Shown: positions 18,880 through 29,087, numbered from the stretch's first letter. The stretch: DNA of 64,000 nt from Xylanivirga thermophila (GCF_004138105.1 NZ_RXHQ01000013.1:18193-82192), one strand, 5' to 3'. Notes: generated by a model from the sequence alone, not told the origin. Program-made: numbers and translations.

Positions 18880-20403
18880 TCAATTTTTTATTACCCTGGG
18901 GCTTAAATAACTCAAACTCTGTTCCCATTTATTGATATATTGACCTGTAGCCCATTGAGCCATTACCACCGATTCTCCATCCCCTATTGGAATTTTTTTT
19001 AACGGTTTATTATCTATTATATTATCTTTTATAGTATATACATATATATTATTTTGGCCTATGGCTATAAGAAGTTCTTTGTTTGGAGAAGTATAGGCAT
19101 CAACAGCTTCAGGCAATACAGATTTTATATAATTCCACCCCACATGCAATTCATCATAGTTTATCAACTTATCCGGAGGTATGGTATTTATATTAAACTC
19201 TAAATAATCATTTAGATCCTTAGGTACTTTATAATTCAGTCTTCCCCTTAATATCCAATGGCCATTTCTTCGAACAACTGTGAAATTGCGTTCGTCTGCC
19301 ATCGGTTCTAACCTAGATATTATCTCTTTAGACTGGGATAGGCGCAACGATTCTGCTGAATTCATAAGCGCCTTTTTTCCCGGTTCTCCTGCAATATCCG
19401 ATATCCTTATACCTTTATTAGTTCGTATATTATCTATAGGTATTACCTTAAGCTGCATAGCAGAATGATCTTTTTCATCTTTAAATTCTTCAATATATTC
19501 AATAGCCATGTAATCATTACCTACAAATCTTATATGCTGTTTAATATTACCTGTTTGACTGTCTTGTTCCGGCATATTAATCTGAGACTCAATTATAAGA
19601 TTGCTTATCTGCTTGCTGCCTCCATCTACCGGATATGCAAACAGCTCATCTTGAAAAGACTCATCATTTTTTTTAGTTTCTACACCTATTCGCCAAAACC
19701 CCGTTTTTCTAGGCACAAAAAGATTTGATACTTCCAATACCGGCTTCAATATCCTATTTCGCGATGATATCCAAATTGTACGATATTGCTCCTTAGCCTC
19801 ATCGTATAATCCTAAAAGCACTCCTGATCGTAATAGATCTGGCTCCTTTTCAAGAGCATCATTATCTATATACTCTTTTTCTTTATTATTCTCAAAAGTA
19901 CGCATAAATTCTTCCGTATCATCTGAAACTTTATCCATATAATAGAATATACCATTAATGTATACAATTGTTTTGTTTTGATCTATTCTTATAAAATCAT
20001 AAAAAGGCTTATCATCACTGCTAACGGATATCACATCAATATACTCTGCATCCACACCAAGTTGTTCCGCTTTTAGCCTATAATGATACAAAAAATATTC
20101 TTTGGTATCTACTCGCTTTATCTTGTATTTGGGATTATTACATTTTTCATTTGCAAGCATAACTATATGCTTATCAAATATGACTTTTTTATCAAGCATC
20201 TGCCGGTTACATGATGTATCTGCAATATTCTCCGCCTCTACACATTGATTTATAGACCATACTCCTTTTAATGGTGTAATATTATTTTCAGGAGCTACTA
20301 TCTTCTCTCCTTTTAAATTTGGGTCAACATTGCACCCCTGCATAAATAATATAGAAATTATTATCACAGTACAAAACAGTAAATGCAAATATCTCTTTTT
20401 CAT
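18880..20403 (-). CDS. Lipoprotein of unknown function in a two-component operon
   Basis: A 507-residue secreted lipoprotein. The N-terminus has a hydrophobic stretch ending in FMQGC, then a mature domain with no family I recognise. The mature part is beta-rich, with several short Tyr/Trp-containing strands (for example near VVRRNGHWILRGRLNY) that suggest a repeat or propeller-like fold. It follows the histidine kinase by 12 nt and is surely co-transcribed with it. WalK in Bacillus is controlled by accessory membrane proteins in its own operon, so this lipoprotein may tune the kinase; that is inference. Confidence 0.7.
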   Translation of the reverse strand: MKKRYLHLLFCTVIIISILFMQGCNVDPNLKGEKIVAPENNITPLKGVWSINQCVEAENIADTSCNRQMLDKKVIFDKHIVMLANEKCNNPKYKIKRVDTKEYFLYHYRLKAEQLGVDAEYIDVISVSSDDKPFYDFIRIDQNKTIVYINGIFYYMDKVSDDTEEFMRTFENNKEKEYIDNDALEKEPDLLRSGVLLGLYDEAKEQYRTIWISSRNRILKPVLEVSNLFVPRKTGFWRIGVETKKNDESFQDELFAYPVDGGSKQISNLIIESQINMPEQDSQTGNIKQHIRFVGNDYMAIEYIEEFKDEKDHSAMQLKVIPIDNIRTNKGIRISDIAGEPGKKALMNSAESLRLSQSKEIISRLEPMADERNFTVVRRNGHWILRGRLNYKVPKDLNDYLEFNINTIPPDKLINYDELHVGWNYIKSVLPEAVDAYTSPNKELLIAIGQNNIYVYTIKDNIIDNKPLKKIPIGDGESVVMAQWATGQYINKWEQSLSYLSPRVIKN

Positions 20404-20415
20404 ATAAAAAGCACC

Positions 20416-21816
20416 TCAAGATTTCTGATCTTTTACAGGGAGTTTGATAAATACCGTTGTGCCCTTTTCTAATTCACTCTGTATCTTCAAACTGCCTTTG
20501 TGAAGATTTATTATCTCATTACATATTGATAGCCCTATACCGTTTTTTGATTTGCTGTTCTTACCCTTAAAAAATTTTTCTTTCACCCTTGGTAGATCAT
20601 CTGGACTTATGCCGCACCCATTATCACTAATGGATATATCGATATATCCATTGTCATATTCTGCTTTAAATATCACCTGTCCACCTTGCTGAGTAAACTT
20701 AAATGCATTATCCAATACGTTTATAAATACCTGTTTTATTCTATCCTCATCAATTTCTACAAGCGGCAGGTTGTCTGGATACTCTACTATAAAATCTATA
20801 TTGTTTCTTGCAGCCAATGGAGTCATATGATTTTTTATATATTCTATTACAATTGTTATTTCTGAAATCTTCTTTTTTAAAGTCATTTTACGTGAAGCAA
20901 GTCTGGAAAAATCCAACAATTCCTCAACCATACTAGTCAATCTGTCACTTTCATTTTCTATTATTTTAAGTCCTTCTCCCAAAAGTTTTTCATCTATGGG
21001 TTGCTGACCTGAATTTAAAGTCATGGCCCATCCCTTTATAGATGTAAGGGGTGTTCTAAGCTCATGGGACACAGAGGATAAAAATTCATTTTTTAGATTA
21101 TCCTTTTTTACAATTTCATCAGCCATATAGTTTAGTGTATCCGACAATTGCCCTACTTCATCATCAAATACCTTTTGACTCCTAACTTCAAAATCTCCCG
21201 ATGCCATTTTGTGAGCCGCATAGGTAACTTCTTTTAATGGTTCTGCTATACTGTTTGCCAAAAACATACTGACAATTATAGATATTATAGCTACTATAAT
21301 ACCTATGATTACAAACGCCATGACAGCAATTTGTATCTCCTTATGCACCTCCCGCAATGATGTTACAAACCTTATGGCACCTACAATTCTTCTCTCCGAT
21401 ATCAGCGGATAGGATACTGCCATTACCTTTACACTGTCATATGGCACGTTTCCAATCCATACTCCTTTTGAGCCAGATAGGGCCTTTTTTATATCACTTG
21501 TTTCCATACGGCCTTCCGGCATAAATCCTATTGAATCCATAATCATCTGCCCAGATGTATCTATTATTTGCACCTCAGCACTAGTTTGCTTCCAAAAAAC
21601 ATCTACATTGTCCAATATATTATCAGAAAGGGGTGTGTTGGAAAAATACCTTGTATAAAAATCAGAAGATAGCCTTATCTGATTCGATAAAACCTCTTCT
21701 GCGTTTGCATAATAATATTGCTTAACTAAATAGATAAGCAATAATTCCAATATTATAACACTTATAAGTATGATACATACAAAATTTGCTATTAACCTTT
21801 TCTTTATACTCTTCAT
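20416..21816 (-). CDS. Sensor histidine kinase
   Basis: About 466 residues. A membrane helix (about 10-30), a 135-residue extracellular domain, a second helix (about 165-190), HAMP, then HisKA with the phosphorylated His in VSHELRTPLTSIKG. The ATPase domain follows with NVLDNAFKFT, DNGCGI and GIGLSI. It lacks the PAS domain of classical WalK, so it is closer to PhoR/ResE-like kinases without PAS. It starts at MKSIKKR after GGGATGG. The gene lies 19 nt behind the response regulator and forms an operon with it and the lipoprotein. Confidence 0.9.
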   Translation of the reverse strand: MKSIKKRLIANFVCIILISVIILELLLIYLVKQYYYANAEEVLSNQIRLSSDFYTRYFSNTPLSDNILDNVDVFWKQTSAEVQIIDTSGQMIMDSIGFMPEGRMETSDIKKALSGSKGVWIGNVPYDSVKVMAVSYPLISERRIVGAIRFVTSLREVHKEIQIAVMAFVIIGIIVAIISIIVSMFLANSIAEPLKEVTYAAHKMASGDFEVRSQKVFDDEVGQLSDTLNYMADEIVKKDNLKNEFLSSVSHELRTPLTSIKGWAMTLNSGQQPIDEKLLGEGLKIIENESDRLTSMVEELLDFSRLASRKMTLKKKISEITIVIEYIKNHMTPLAARNNIDFIVEYPDNLPLVEIDEDRIKQVFINVLDNAFKFTQQGGQVIFKAEYDNGYIDISISDNGCGISPDDLPRVKEKFFKGKNSKSKNGIGLSICNEIINLHKGSLKIQSELEKGTTVFIKLPVKDQKS

Positions 21817-21835
21817 ATAGACCATCCCATATGCA

Positions 21836-22531
21836 CTACATTTTTTTCCATCTGTAACCAGTCCCCCAAATAGTTTCTATATAAACCGGCCTTGACGGAG
21901 AATCTTCAATCTTGGTCCGTAGCCTTCGTATATTGACATCTATAATCTTTGAATCCCCTATAAAATTATAGCCCCATACTAGATCCAAAAGCTCATCCCT
22001 AGTAAAAGCCCTCCCCGGATTTTCCATGAAAAGCTTAAGCAATAAATACTCTTTAGGCGTTATATCAAGCTCATTACCATCCTTATAAGCACGCTGTGAA
22101 TAGGGATCCAGTTTGAATGAGCCACTATATATAATAGCATTTCTAACCTTATCAGTCTTTGTTTCCATCCTTCTCAAAAGAGCTTCAACCCTAAGCACCA
22201 GTTCCATTGGATTAAAGGGCTTTACCACATAGTCGTCTGCACCAAATTCTAAACCCATTATTCTATCCATTTCTAAATTTCTGGCAGTAAGCATAATTAT
22301 ACCTATATGTGGAAAGCCTTGTCTTAATATTTCACATACCTTAAATCCATCTATTCCTGGTAACATAATATCCAATATAACTACATCAGGTTTTTCCTGC
22401 TTGACCACTTCTATGCCATCTTCACCACTAGCAGCTTCTAAAACAATATATTTATTACGCTCAAAATTAATCTTTACAAAACCCCTTATGGCATCTTCAT
22501 CTTCTATTATAAGTATCTTTTTTTCCATCAT
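21836..22531 (-). CDS. OmpR/PhoB-family response regulator
   Basis: The protein has 231-232 residues. The receiver domain has the phosphorylation Asp at D54 (VVILDIMLPGIDG), acidic ED-E near the N-terminus, and Lys in DDYVVKPF. The winged-helix C-terminal domain has PGRAFTRDELLDLVWGY and IDVNIRRLRTKIED, like WalR and PhoP. The start is MMEKK, 6 nt after AGGAGTG. It is the first gene of a regulator-kinase-lipoprotein operon beside two cell-wall genes whose upstream regions carry WalR/PhoP-type direct repeats, which makes it a good candidate for their regulator. Confidence 0.92.
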   Translation of the reverse strand: MMEKKILIIEDEDAIRGFVKINFERNKYIVLEAASGEDGIEVVKQEKPDVVILDIMLPGIDGFKVCEILRQGFPHIGIIMLTARNLEMDRIMGLEFGADDYVVKPFNPMELVLRVEALLRRMETKTDKVRNAIIYSGSFKLDPYSQRAYKDGNELDITPKEYLLLKLFMENPGRAFTRDELLDLVWGYNFIGDSKIIDVNIRRLRTKIEDSPSRPVYIETIWGTGYRWKKM

Positions 22532-22595
22532 GATATACACTCCTATGAACGCACTTGTATTGCCTACAAATCAGCCAATTATAGTATACCATATA

Positions 22596-23606
22596 TCAAT
22601 CATTTAAAGTCTTAAATTCGTATCCCTGTCCCTTTAAATATTCTATTATGGCTGGTAAGGCCTGAACAGTGGTTTTCTTTGCACCTGCATCATGCATAAG
22701 AATTATAACACGATTTTTATTGTTTGTAGTTTTCTTTACCTTTGATATAAGCGTTTCAACAGGTATATTACGACCTTCAGCGTCTCCATTTAAAGCATTC
22801 CAGTCAGCATAATTATACCCTAACTCGTCCAACTTATCCTTATAAGGCTTTAACTTTTCTCCAAACGAGCCACCGGGAAATCTAAAAAGTTTACATTCAT
22901 ATTCTGAACCAAGTATTGACTTTAATACATCTTCAGTCTTATGCATATCCTGAAGTAGTGCATCAGGATTTTGATATATACTTTTGTAGTCGTGGGAATA
23001 GGTATGATTACCTATTGCATGCCCTTCTGCTACCTCCCTTTTTATAATATCAGGCTTTTGCTCTGCCAAATTTCCTATTACAAAGAAAGTTGCCTTAACA
23101 TCCTGTTGCTTTAATATATCCAATATCTGAGGCGTATTCTTACTAGGACCATCATCAAATGTCAAATAGGCTACCTTACCATCTCCCTCTGTCCATTTTT
23201 TAACACCCCTTAAGTTTTCTTGTCTTAAATCTATTGGAGCTTCCTCGACTTTTGTATCCTTATCCTGACTATTATTTTCAGGCTGCTCGGCCTTTTCCCC
23301 ACTATTTTTTGAATTATCTCCTTCTTTTTTATCATCGGAAATTTTATTATCCGGTTTTACTTCATCTTTAGATTCAGGTTTGTTTTGTGAATCTTTATCA
23401 CTCGAATCATCCTTTTTATCGCTAGTAACCACTAGCTTATTATCTTCTGCCGACGCCAACGTATCCTTATCATTTTTACGCATTATACCCTGATGGTTAT
23501 TCGCCATATGCAACATTACGGCTGCTGCAAAGATCAATATTATAGAAATAGATGTTATTAGAATTTTAGAACGTCTTTTACTACGTACCTGCTCAATCCT
23601 CAACAT
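22596..23606 (-). CDS. Membrane-anchored polysaccharide deacetylase (NodB domain)
   Basis: A 336-residue envelope enzyme. It has a membrane helix at about residues 15-32, a 90-residue linker rich in Lys, Asp, Glu and Ser, then a NodB deacetylase domain. Catalytic motifs are TFDDGPS (catalytic Asp and metal Asp), HTYSHD (metal His pair), RFPGGS, and LMHDAG near the end. Substrates of the family are N-acetylglucosamine or N-acetylmuramic acid in peptidoglycan. A PhoP/WalR-type box lies about 200 bp upstream in the gene's orientation, which recalls control of pdaC by WalR in Bacillus subtilis. Confidence 0.9.
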   Translation of the reverse strand: MLRIEQVRSKRRSKILITSISIILIFAAAVMLHMANNHQGIMRKNDKDTLASAEDNKLVVTSDKKDDSSDKDSQNKPESKDEVKPDNKISDDKKEGDNSKNSGEKAEQPENNSQDKDTKVEEAPIDLRQENLRGVKKWTEGDGKVAYLTFDDGPSKNTPQILDILKQQDVKATFFVIGNLAEQKPDIIKREVAEGHAIGNHTYSHDYKSIYQNPDALLQDMHKTEDVLKSILGSEYECKLFRFPGGSFGEKLKPYKDKLDELGYNYADWNALNGDAEGRNIPVETLISKVKKTTNNKNRVIILMHDAGAKKTTVQALPAIIEYLKGQGYEFKTLND

Positions 23607-23802
23607 GAAAAATTTACCCCCTTAAAAATAAAACCATTATATATAAATATCACTTCATCTATTATATCTTTTAATCCCCCATTATGAGAAGTGACAAAAT
23701 AATGAAATTTGCTCTTTTATATAACTTACATCTATAATAATATTATCTGTAATGATTATAACAGTTTTTTTGTATAATTAAATAACAAAATTATAAAGAT
23801 TG

Positions 23803-23819
23803 GTTACATTCAAGTTACA
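23803..23819 (-). promoter_or_regulatory. WalR/PhoP-type box facing the deacetylase gene
   Basis: On the minus strand this reads TGTAAC-N5-TGTAAC, a perfect direct repeat with an 11-bp period. It matches the Bacillus WalR consensus TGTWAH-N5-TGTWAH. Read on the plus strand (GTTACA-N5-GTTACA) it also resembles a PhoP box. It lies about 197 bp before the deacetylase start. Confidence 0.65.
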
Positions 23820-23857
23820 GAAAAAAATATCGAGTTTTATCGGTTTTTATATAATTG

Positions 23858-23885
23858 CGTAACTTTAATGTAAAGTTTATGTAAC
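23858..23885 (+). promoter_or_regulatory. Triple WalR/PhoP-type box facing the LCP gene
   Basis: Three half-sites at an 11-bp period: CGTAAC (23858), TGTAAA (23869) and TGTAAC (23880). The last two fit TGTWAH-N5-TGTWAH exactly. They end 17 bp before TATAAT (23903-23908), so they take the place of a -35 box, as expected for an activator site. Confidence 0.65.
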
Positions 23886-23953
23886 CATTGCATCAGAAGT
23901 AGTATAATATAATTAAAGGGAGATAAAAAACTTGTCGAGGGGAGATAGGACGC

Positions 23954-25108
23954 ATGGCAAAACGTAGAAGCAAAAGAGGACAACATAAAATATTAAATAT
24001 AATATTAATAACACTGGTACTGGTTTTGTGTATTTGGGGGGTAAACGTAGGCTTAACTATGGAGAAAGAAAAACGCCAAAAAGAAGCTGAAGCAATAAAC
24101 ACTATAGATGAAGAAGCAAAAAAAGAATCTGAACCTATAGAAGAAGAACAAAAAAAGGAAGAGGAGAAAGAAAAAGGGGAAGTTGTAGAAGAAAAAGAAC
24201 CAGAATATCCCCAGGTAGAAGGGATAAGAAATATACTTCTTATAGGAACTGATGCTAGAACACTTGATGAAAAATCCCGTTCCGACAGTATAATGATATT
24301 ATCCGTAGACAGTGTCCACAAAAAATTAAAGCTAACTTCAATAATGCGTGACAGCTATGTAGACATACCAGAACATGGAGAACAAAAAATAAATCATGCA
24401 TTTTTTTATGGTGGACCAGAACTTTTGATGAAAACTGTAGAGAACAATTTTAAAATAGATATAGATCACTACGCAATTATAAATTTCTTTGGTTTTAAAG
24501 ATTTAGTAGATTCATTGGGTGGAATAGATGTGGAAGTAAAAGAAAATGAAATAAGCCCAATAAATGATGTAATCTATGGAACTATAAAACAAATGCCAGA
24601 GTTTAAGAAAGATTTTAAACTGTTAGAACAGCCTGGTATGCAGCATCTAAATGGCTTACAGGCACTTGCATATTCTAGAGTAAGACATGTAGGAAATGGG
24701 GATATTGATAGATCAAAAAGACAGAGGGAAGTAATATCCATAGTAATTGGTAGGTTAAAAGATACACCTGTTATAAAATATCCAATGGTAATAACAAAGT
24801 TTCTACCATATATGAAGACAGATATGAATGCAGGAGATATAGCAAGCTATGCCTATACCGTATATAAGATTGGCAATTTTAATCCAGAACAAATTCAAAT
24901 ACCTACAGCAGAACTTAGTGTAGGTAAAACAATAAATAAGAAAAAGGGTTGGGTATGGCTAATGGATAAAGAACAAAATTCTAAAATACTTCAGGATTTT
25001 ATATATGAAGATAAGGAATATGATAAAAATGAAATAGATAAAAAATCTTTTGAAAAAGTTATACAAGCCTATATAGCAAAAGAAGCAGAAACTGCCAGGA
25101 AAGAATAA
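23954..25108 (+). CDS. LytR-CpsA-Psr (LCP) family glycopolymer ligase
   Basis: A 384-residue type II membrane protein: basic cytoplasmic start, one helix (about residues 15-36), a Glu/Lys-rich linker of about 45 residues, then the LCP domain. Visible LCP landmarks are LLIGTDAR, SDSIMILSVD, TSIMRDSYVDIP, HAFFYGGPE, and Arg-rich YSRVRHVGNGDIDRSKRQRE. The family transfers lipid-linked glycopolymers such as teichoic acid or capsule to peptidoglycan. The box upstream and the neighbouring two-component system suggest envelope-stress control. A perfect 16-bp hairpin follows. Confidence 0.92.
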   Translation: MAKRRSKRGQHKILNIILITLVLVLCIWGVNVGLTMEKEKRQKEAEAINTIDEEAKKESEPIEEEQKKEEEKEKGEVVEEKEPEYPQVEGIRNILLIGTDARTLDEKSRSDSIMILSVDSVHKKLKLTSIMRDSYVDIPEHGEQKINHAFFYGGPELLMKTVENNFKIDIDHYAIINFFGFKDLVDSLGGIDVEVKENEISPINDVIYGTIKQMPEFKKDFKLLEQPGMQHLNGLQALAYSRVRHVGNGDIDRSKRQREVISIVIGRLKDTPVIKYPMVITKFLPYMKTDMNAGDIASYAYTVYKIGNFNPEQIQIPTAELSVGKTINKKKGWVWLMDKEQNSKILQDFIYEDKEYDKNEIDKKSFEKVIQAYIAKEAETARKE

Positions 25109-25115
25109 ACATATA

Positions 25116-25158
25116 TAAAGAATAAACATATCCATCTTATGAATATGTTTATTCTTTA
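25116..25158. terminator. Perfect 16-bp bidirectional terminator
   Basis: TAAAGAATAAACATAT (25116-25131) pairs with ATATGTTTATTCTTTA (25143-25158) across an 11-nt loop. It lies between the convergent LCP and glgP genes and can end both transcripts. Confidence 0.8.
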
Positions 25159-25177
25159 TGGATAAAACCATAGAATA

Positions 25178-27607
25178 TCAGTCCCCCATTTTTGATAGAT
25201 GCCATATATCACTATTATAATTTTTTATGCTCTCGTCACTAGAAAATCTTCCTGCTCCCGCCACATTCAATATTGCCTTTTTCCACCATATATCAGGCAT
25301 CTTATATTGATCATCAACTATACTATGAACATGCCTATAGCTATCAAAATCTTTGAGAATCATATACCTATCTGTTATTCCGCCTTCTTCATACAGCAGA
25401 TAATTATATAGGCTCCTAAACATCATACTATTTTCAGGGGATAAAAATCCATTCACAAGTTGATTTACAACTTTTTTTACATTAGCATCATTATCATAGA
25501 TCGCCTTTGAATTATATCCCCCGTACTTGTGGTAATTTTCTACCTGATCAGCAGTTAGTCCAAAGATAAATATATTTTGATCACCAACTGCTTCCTTTAT
25601 CTCGACATTGGCTCCATCGAGCGTTCCTAATGTCAATGCTCCATTTAACATTAGTTTCATATTACCGGTTCCTGAAGCTTCCATACCTGCTGTTGATATC
25701 TGTTCACTTATCTCTGCTGCTGGTATAATCTTCTCTGCCAGCGTCACATTATAATTTTCCAAAAATACTACCTTTAACTTATTATTTAATCTTATATCGC
25801 CATTGATCCTATTGGCAATGGAATTTATAAGCTTTATTATGAGTTTTGCCCTATAATATCCTGGAGCAGCCTTACCGGCAAAAATAAAAGTCCTGGGATG
25901 AATATCCCTACTAGGATTTTCTAATAACAAATCATACATATATAATATATTTAACACATTTAGAAATTGTCTTTTATATTCATGTATTCTTTTTATCTGA
26001 ACATCAAATATAGATTCAGGATCCACATGTATACCAGTCTTATCAGATATATATTTAGCCAATTTTTGTTTATTATATCTCTTGACATCTGAAAAGCTAT
26101 CCCTAAATGCACTATCTTCTGAAAATTTGTGTAACCCCTCCAGTTCATGAGAGTCATACTTCCATCTGGTGCCTATCGCATCGGTTATTAAATCTGATAG
26201 TCCAGGATTTGCATGCATTAGCCATCTCCTGTATGTTATACCATTTGTAACGCTATGGAACTTATGGGGAAATATAGCGTAAAAATCACTGAATACTTCT
26301 TTTTTTAGTATATCCGTATGGAGTTTTGATACACCGTTTATGGAATAACATCCTTCAAGGCATAAATTTGCCATTCTAATTTGGTCATATGCGATAATAG
26401 TCATCTTATCTATTTTTTCCCAATCATTTGTACCTTCCCTGTTTAATCTGTGCAGTTGCCTATCATTTATTTCTTTTATTATCATGTATATCCTAGGCAG
26501 CACTTCCTTGAACAAATCTATAGGCCATTTTTCTAAGGCTTCACCCATTATTGTATGATTAGTATATGCACATGTTTTAGTCGTTATATTCCATGCCTCA
26601 TCCCATCCCATACCCTCTTCATCCATAAGGATGCGCATAAGTTCAGGTATGGCCAAAGCAGGATGGGTATCGTTTATGTGTATAACAACATTATCTGACA
26701 GTGCCCAAAGTGGAAATTTACCTTTGCTCTTCTTTATAATGTTTTGAATAGTAGCCGATACAAAGAAATACTGCTGTTTTAACCTCAATCTTTTTCCATC
26801 TGGATTATTATCCTCCGGATACAGTACCTTTGAAATAGATTCAGCTAGTACCTTTTCTTCGCTTGCTTTAAGATAGTTCCCCCTGTTAAACCAGTCCATA
26901 TTGATATCATTATATGATTTTGCACTCCATAGCCTCAATGTATTTACTATATCCGAATCATAACCTACTACGGGTATATCATATGGAATTGCATATATTG
27001 AATAATAATTTCTATAATCTATCTTAAGTCTTCCATCTTCCCATGTTTCAATGATATTTCCACCAAATTTTACTTCAACTATCTCGTCTTTACATTCTAC
27101 CTCCCAAACATTTCTATCGGAAAGCCAGTTATCGGCATGTTCTATCTGATATCCGTTTATTATCTTTTGATTAAACAGTCCATATTCATATCTTATACCA
27201 CATCCATACGCAGGGAGATTCAATGTAGTAAGAGATTCCATAAACGCTGCTGCCAAGCGTCCTAAACCACCATTCCCAATACCAGGTTCATTTTCATACT
27301 CTTCCAATTGAGAAAACGGTATACCTAGCTCATTACATACCTGTTTATATATTTCAATATCATCAATATTTATGATATTGTTACCCCAAAATTTGCCTGT
27401 AAGAAATTCTATAGAAAGATAGTATAGGGTTTTATATTCTCCAGATTCCATTATTTTTTTAGTATTTGCCCATTTTTTCATTATTTCATTTCTTACCGTT
27501 AATGCAAATGCCATATATAGTTCCTCTGTTGTTGCCTGCCCAATATCTTTTGCAAATGTATATAGCAATTCATATTTTATGGATTCCTTTATGCTATCCT
27601 TGTCCAT
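25178..27607 (-). CDS. glgP: Glycogen/starch phosphorylase
   Basis: About 809 residues, the usual length. The enzyme releases glucose 1-phosphate from glycogen with PLP and phosphate. The PLP lysine lies in GTGNMKLMLNGALTLGT, preceded by the AEISEQISTAGMEASG block; NGGLGRLAAAFMESL is near the N-terminus. I choose MDKDS as start because GGAAGTG lies 7 nt before it, inside the longer frame. It is the last of glgB-glgA-glgP. The glucose 1-phosphate can feed the PPi-phosphofructokinase route encoded upstream. Confidence 0.96.
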   Translation of the reverse strand: MDKDSIKESIKYELLYTFAKDIGQATTEELYMAFALTVRNEIMKKWANTKKIMESGEYKTLYYLSIEFLTGKFWGNNIINIDDIEIYKQVCNELGIPFSQLEEYENEPGIGNGGLGRLAAAFMESLTTLNLPAYGCGIRYEYGLFNQKIINGYQIEHADNWLSDRNVWEVECKDEIVEVKFGGNIIETWEDGRLKIDYRNYYSIYAIPYDIPVVGYDSDIVNTLRLWSAKSYNDINMDWFNRGNYLKASEEKVLAESISKVLYPEDNNPDGKRLRLKQQYFFVSATIQNIIKKSKGKFPLWALSDNVVIHINDTHPALAIPELMRILMDEEGMGWDEAWNITTKTCAYTNHTIMGEALEKWPIDLFKEVLPRIYMIIKEINDRQLHRLNREGTNDWEKIDKMTIIAYDQIRMANLCLEGCYSINGVSKLHTDILKKEVFSDFYAIFPHKFHSVTNGITYRRWLMHANPGLSDLITDAIGTRWKYDSHELEGLHKFSEDSAFRDSFSDVKRYNKQKLAKYISDKTGIHVDPESIFDVQIKRIHEYKRQFLNVLNILYMYDLLLENPSRDIHPRTFIFAGKAAPGYYRAKLIIKLINSIANRINGDIRLNNKLKVVFLENYNVTLAEKIIPAAEISEQISTAGMEASGTGNMKLMLNGALTLGTLDGANVEIKEAVGDQNIFIFGLTADQVENYHKYGGYNSKAIYDNDANVKKVVNQLVNGFLSPENSMMFRSLYNYLLYEEGGITDRYMILKDFDSYRHVHSIVDDQYKMPDIWWKKAILNVAGAGRFSSDESIKNYNSDIWHLSKMGD

Positions 27608-27651
27608 GTTTGTCACTTCCATTCTTTTTTAAGTCTTATAGTCCAACTCTG

Positions 27652-29082
27652 CTATACCAGCAATGAATACAATTCTATATATTTCTTTGCAGATCTACTC
27701 CAGCTGTAATCCCTATTCATAGCCTTTATTACCAATTTATCCCATGCTTTCTTGTCATAATAAAAATTTAGAGCCCTTCGTATGGTATATAACATATCGT
27801 GTGCATTGTAATTGGTAAAACTAAATCCATTTCCTTCTCGAGTAAATTCATTATATGGTATTACAGTATCCCTTAATCCTCCCGTCTCTCTAACAATTGG
27901 AATTGTGCCATATCTCATACTGAATAATTGCGAAAGACCGCAGGGTTCAAACATGGATGGCATTAAAAACATATCTGCACCTGCATATATCCTATGAGCC
28001 ATAGTATTGTCATAGTATATATTTGCTGATACCTTATCTTTATGTCTGTTTGCTGCATCCCTAAAGAGATTTTCATACTGCCATTCACCATTCCCCAATA
28101 CTACAAGCTGTAAGTCTAATGATAGTATCTCTTCTAACACACAAGCTATAAGATCTATTCCCTTTTGCGATACCAATCTTGATATCACAGCTATTATTGG
28201 TGTATCAGGTTTTACAGGTAAGTTTAGTGTTTTTTGTAGCTGCTTTTTATTTATCATCTTACCCTTTAAATTTTTATAATCGTAGTTTTCAAATATCAAG
28301 TGATCTATAGATGGATTATATGCTTCGGAATCAATACCATTTAAAATACCAAACAGTTGTGCATGCCTTGCCCTTAAAAGTCCATCTAATCTCATACCAA
28401 AATACGGTGTTTGTATCTCCGTTGCATAGCTAGGGCTAACGGTACTTATTAAATTAGCGTAGGTAAGACCAGCCTTCATGAAATTTACATCACCATAAAA
28501 TTCAAGTTTATCTGGAGAAAAATATTCAAACCCTAGATCCAAAAGATCGGTCAGCACGTTTTTGGAAAATATGCCTTGATACCTAAGATTGTGTATAGTA
28601 AATACAGTACGTATATCCCAATAGGGATTTAGATGCCTATAATGGGCCTCTAGCAATACGGGTATTATTCCCGTTTGCCAATCATGACAATGAATAATAT
28701 CCGGTATAAACCCCAAATAGGGGATAACTTCCAAAACAGAGCGACAGAAAAATGTATATCTCTCCGGCTCATCGTCTTCGTATCCATACATCATATCCCT
28801 GCCAAAATAATATTCATTATCAATGAAATATATAGGTACCCCCTGGTATATAGTTTCCTCCAAACCGCAATATTGATGTCTCCAACCTAGCTTAACAAAA
28901 ATATGCTTTTTATATGATATATTACTCCTTAGCTCCTGTGGTATTGATCTGTATTTTGGTATTATTACCCTAGCATCTATTCCCTGTTCCCTTAAGGCTT
29001 TAGGTAGTGAACCTATCACCTCCCCCAAGCCCCCTGTCTTGGCAAACGGTGCTGCCTCTGATGCTACAAATAATATATTCAC
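27652..29082 (-). CDS. glgA: Glycogen synthase (ADP-glucose type, GT5)
   Basis: A 476-residue GT5 glycogen synthase. It has the ADP-glucose binding motif AKTGGLGEV at residues 16-24 and the C-terminal EPCGLSQLFSMRYGTIPIVRETGGLRDTV region with the catalytic Glu. It starts at MNILFVASE, 5 nt behind the glgB stop. It elongates alpha-1,4 chains in the cytoplasm. The genes for ADP-glucose supply (glgC, glgD) are absent from this cluster and must lie elsewhere. Confidence 0.96.
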   Translation of the reverse strand: MNILFVASEAAPFAKTGGLGEVIGSLPKALREQGIDARVIIPKYRSIPQELRSNISYKKHIFVKLGWRHQYCGLEETIYQGVPIYFIDNEYYFGRDMMYGYEDDEPERYTFFCRSVLEVIPYLGFIPDIIHCHDWQTGIIPVLLEAHYRHLNPYWDIRTVFTIHNLRYQGIFSKNVLTDLLDLGFEYFSPDKLEFYGDVNFMKAGLTYANLISTVSPSYATEIQTPYFGMRLDGLLRARHAQLFGILNGIDSEAYNPSIDHLIFENYDYKNLKGKMINKKQLQKTLNLPVKPDTPIIAVISRLVSQKGIDLIACVLEEILSLDLQLVVLGNGEWQYENLFRDAANRHKDKVSANIYYDNTMAHRIYAGADMFLMPSMFEPCGLSQLFSMRYGTIPIVRETGGLRDTVIPYNEFTREGNGFSFTNYNAHDMLYTIRRALNFYYDKKAWDKLVIKAMNRDYSWSRSAKKYIELYSLLV

Positions 29083-29087
29083 CTTAA

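Larger units (their letters stand above)
23607..23953. other. Divergent control region between deacetylase and LCP genes, 347 bp
   Basis: This holds no gene. It contains two WalR/PhoP-type boxes, at 23803-23819 (minus orientation) and 23858-23885 (plus orientation), and a TATAAT at 23903-23908 that could be the -10 element of the LCP gene. The rest is AT-rich without clear structure. Confidence 0.7.

Noticed and set aside
23893..24321. 142-codon minus-strand frame rich in Ser and Phe
   Set aside because: It lies antisense to the LCP gene, where the Glu/Lys-rich linker produces Ser/Phe runs. No ribosome binding site.
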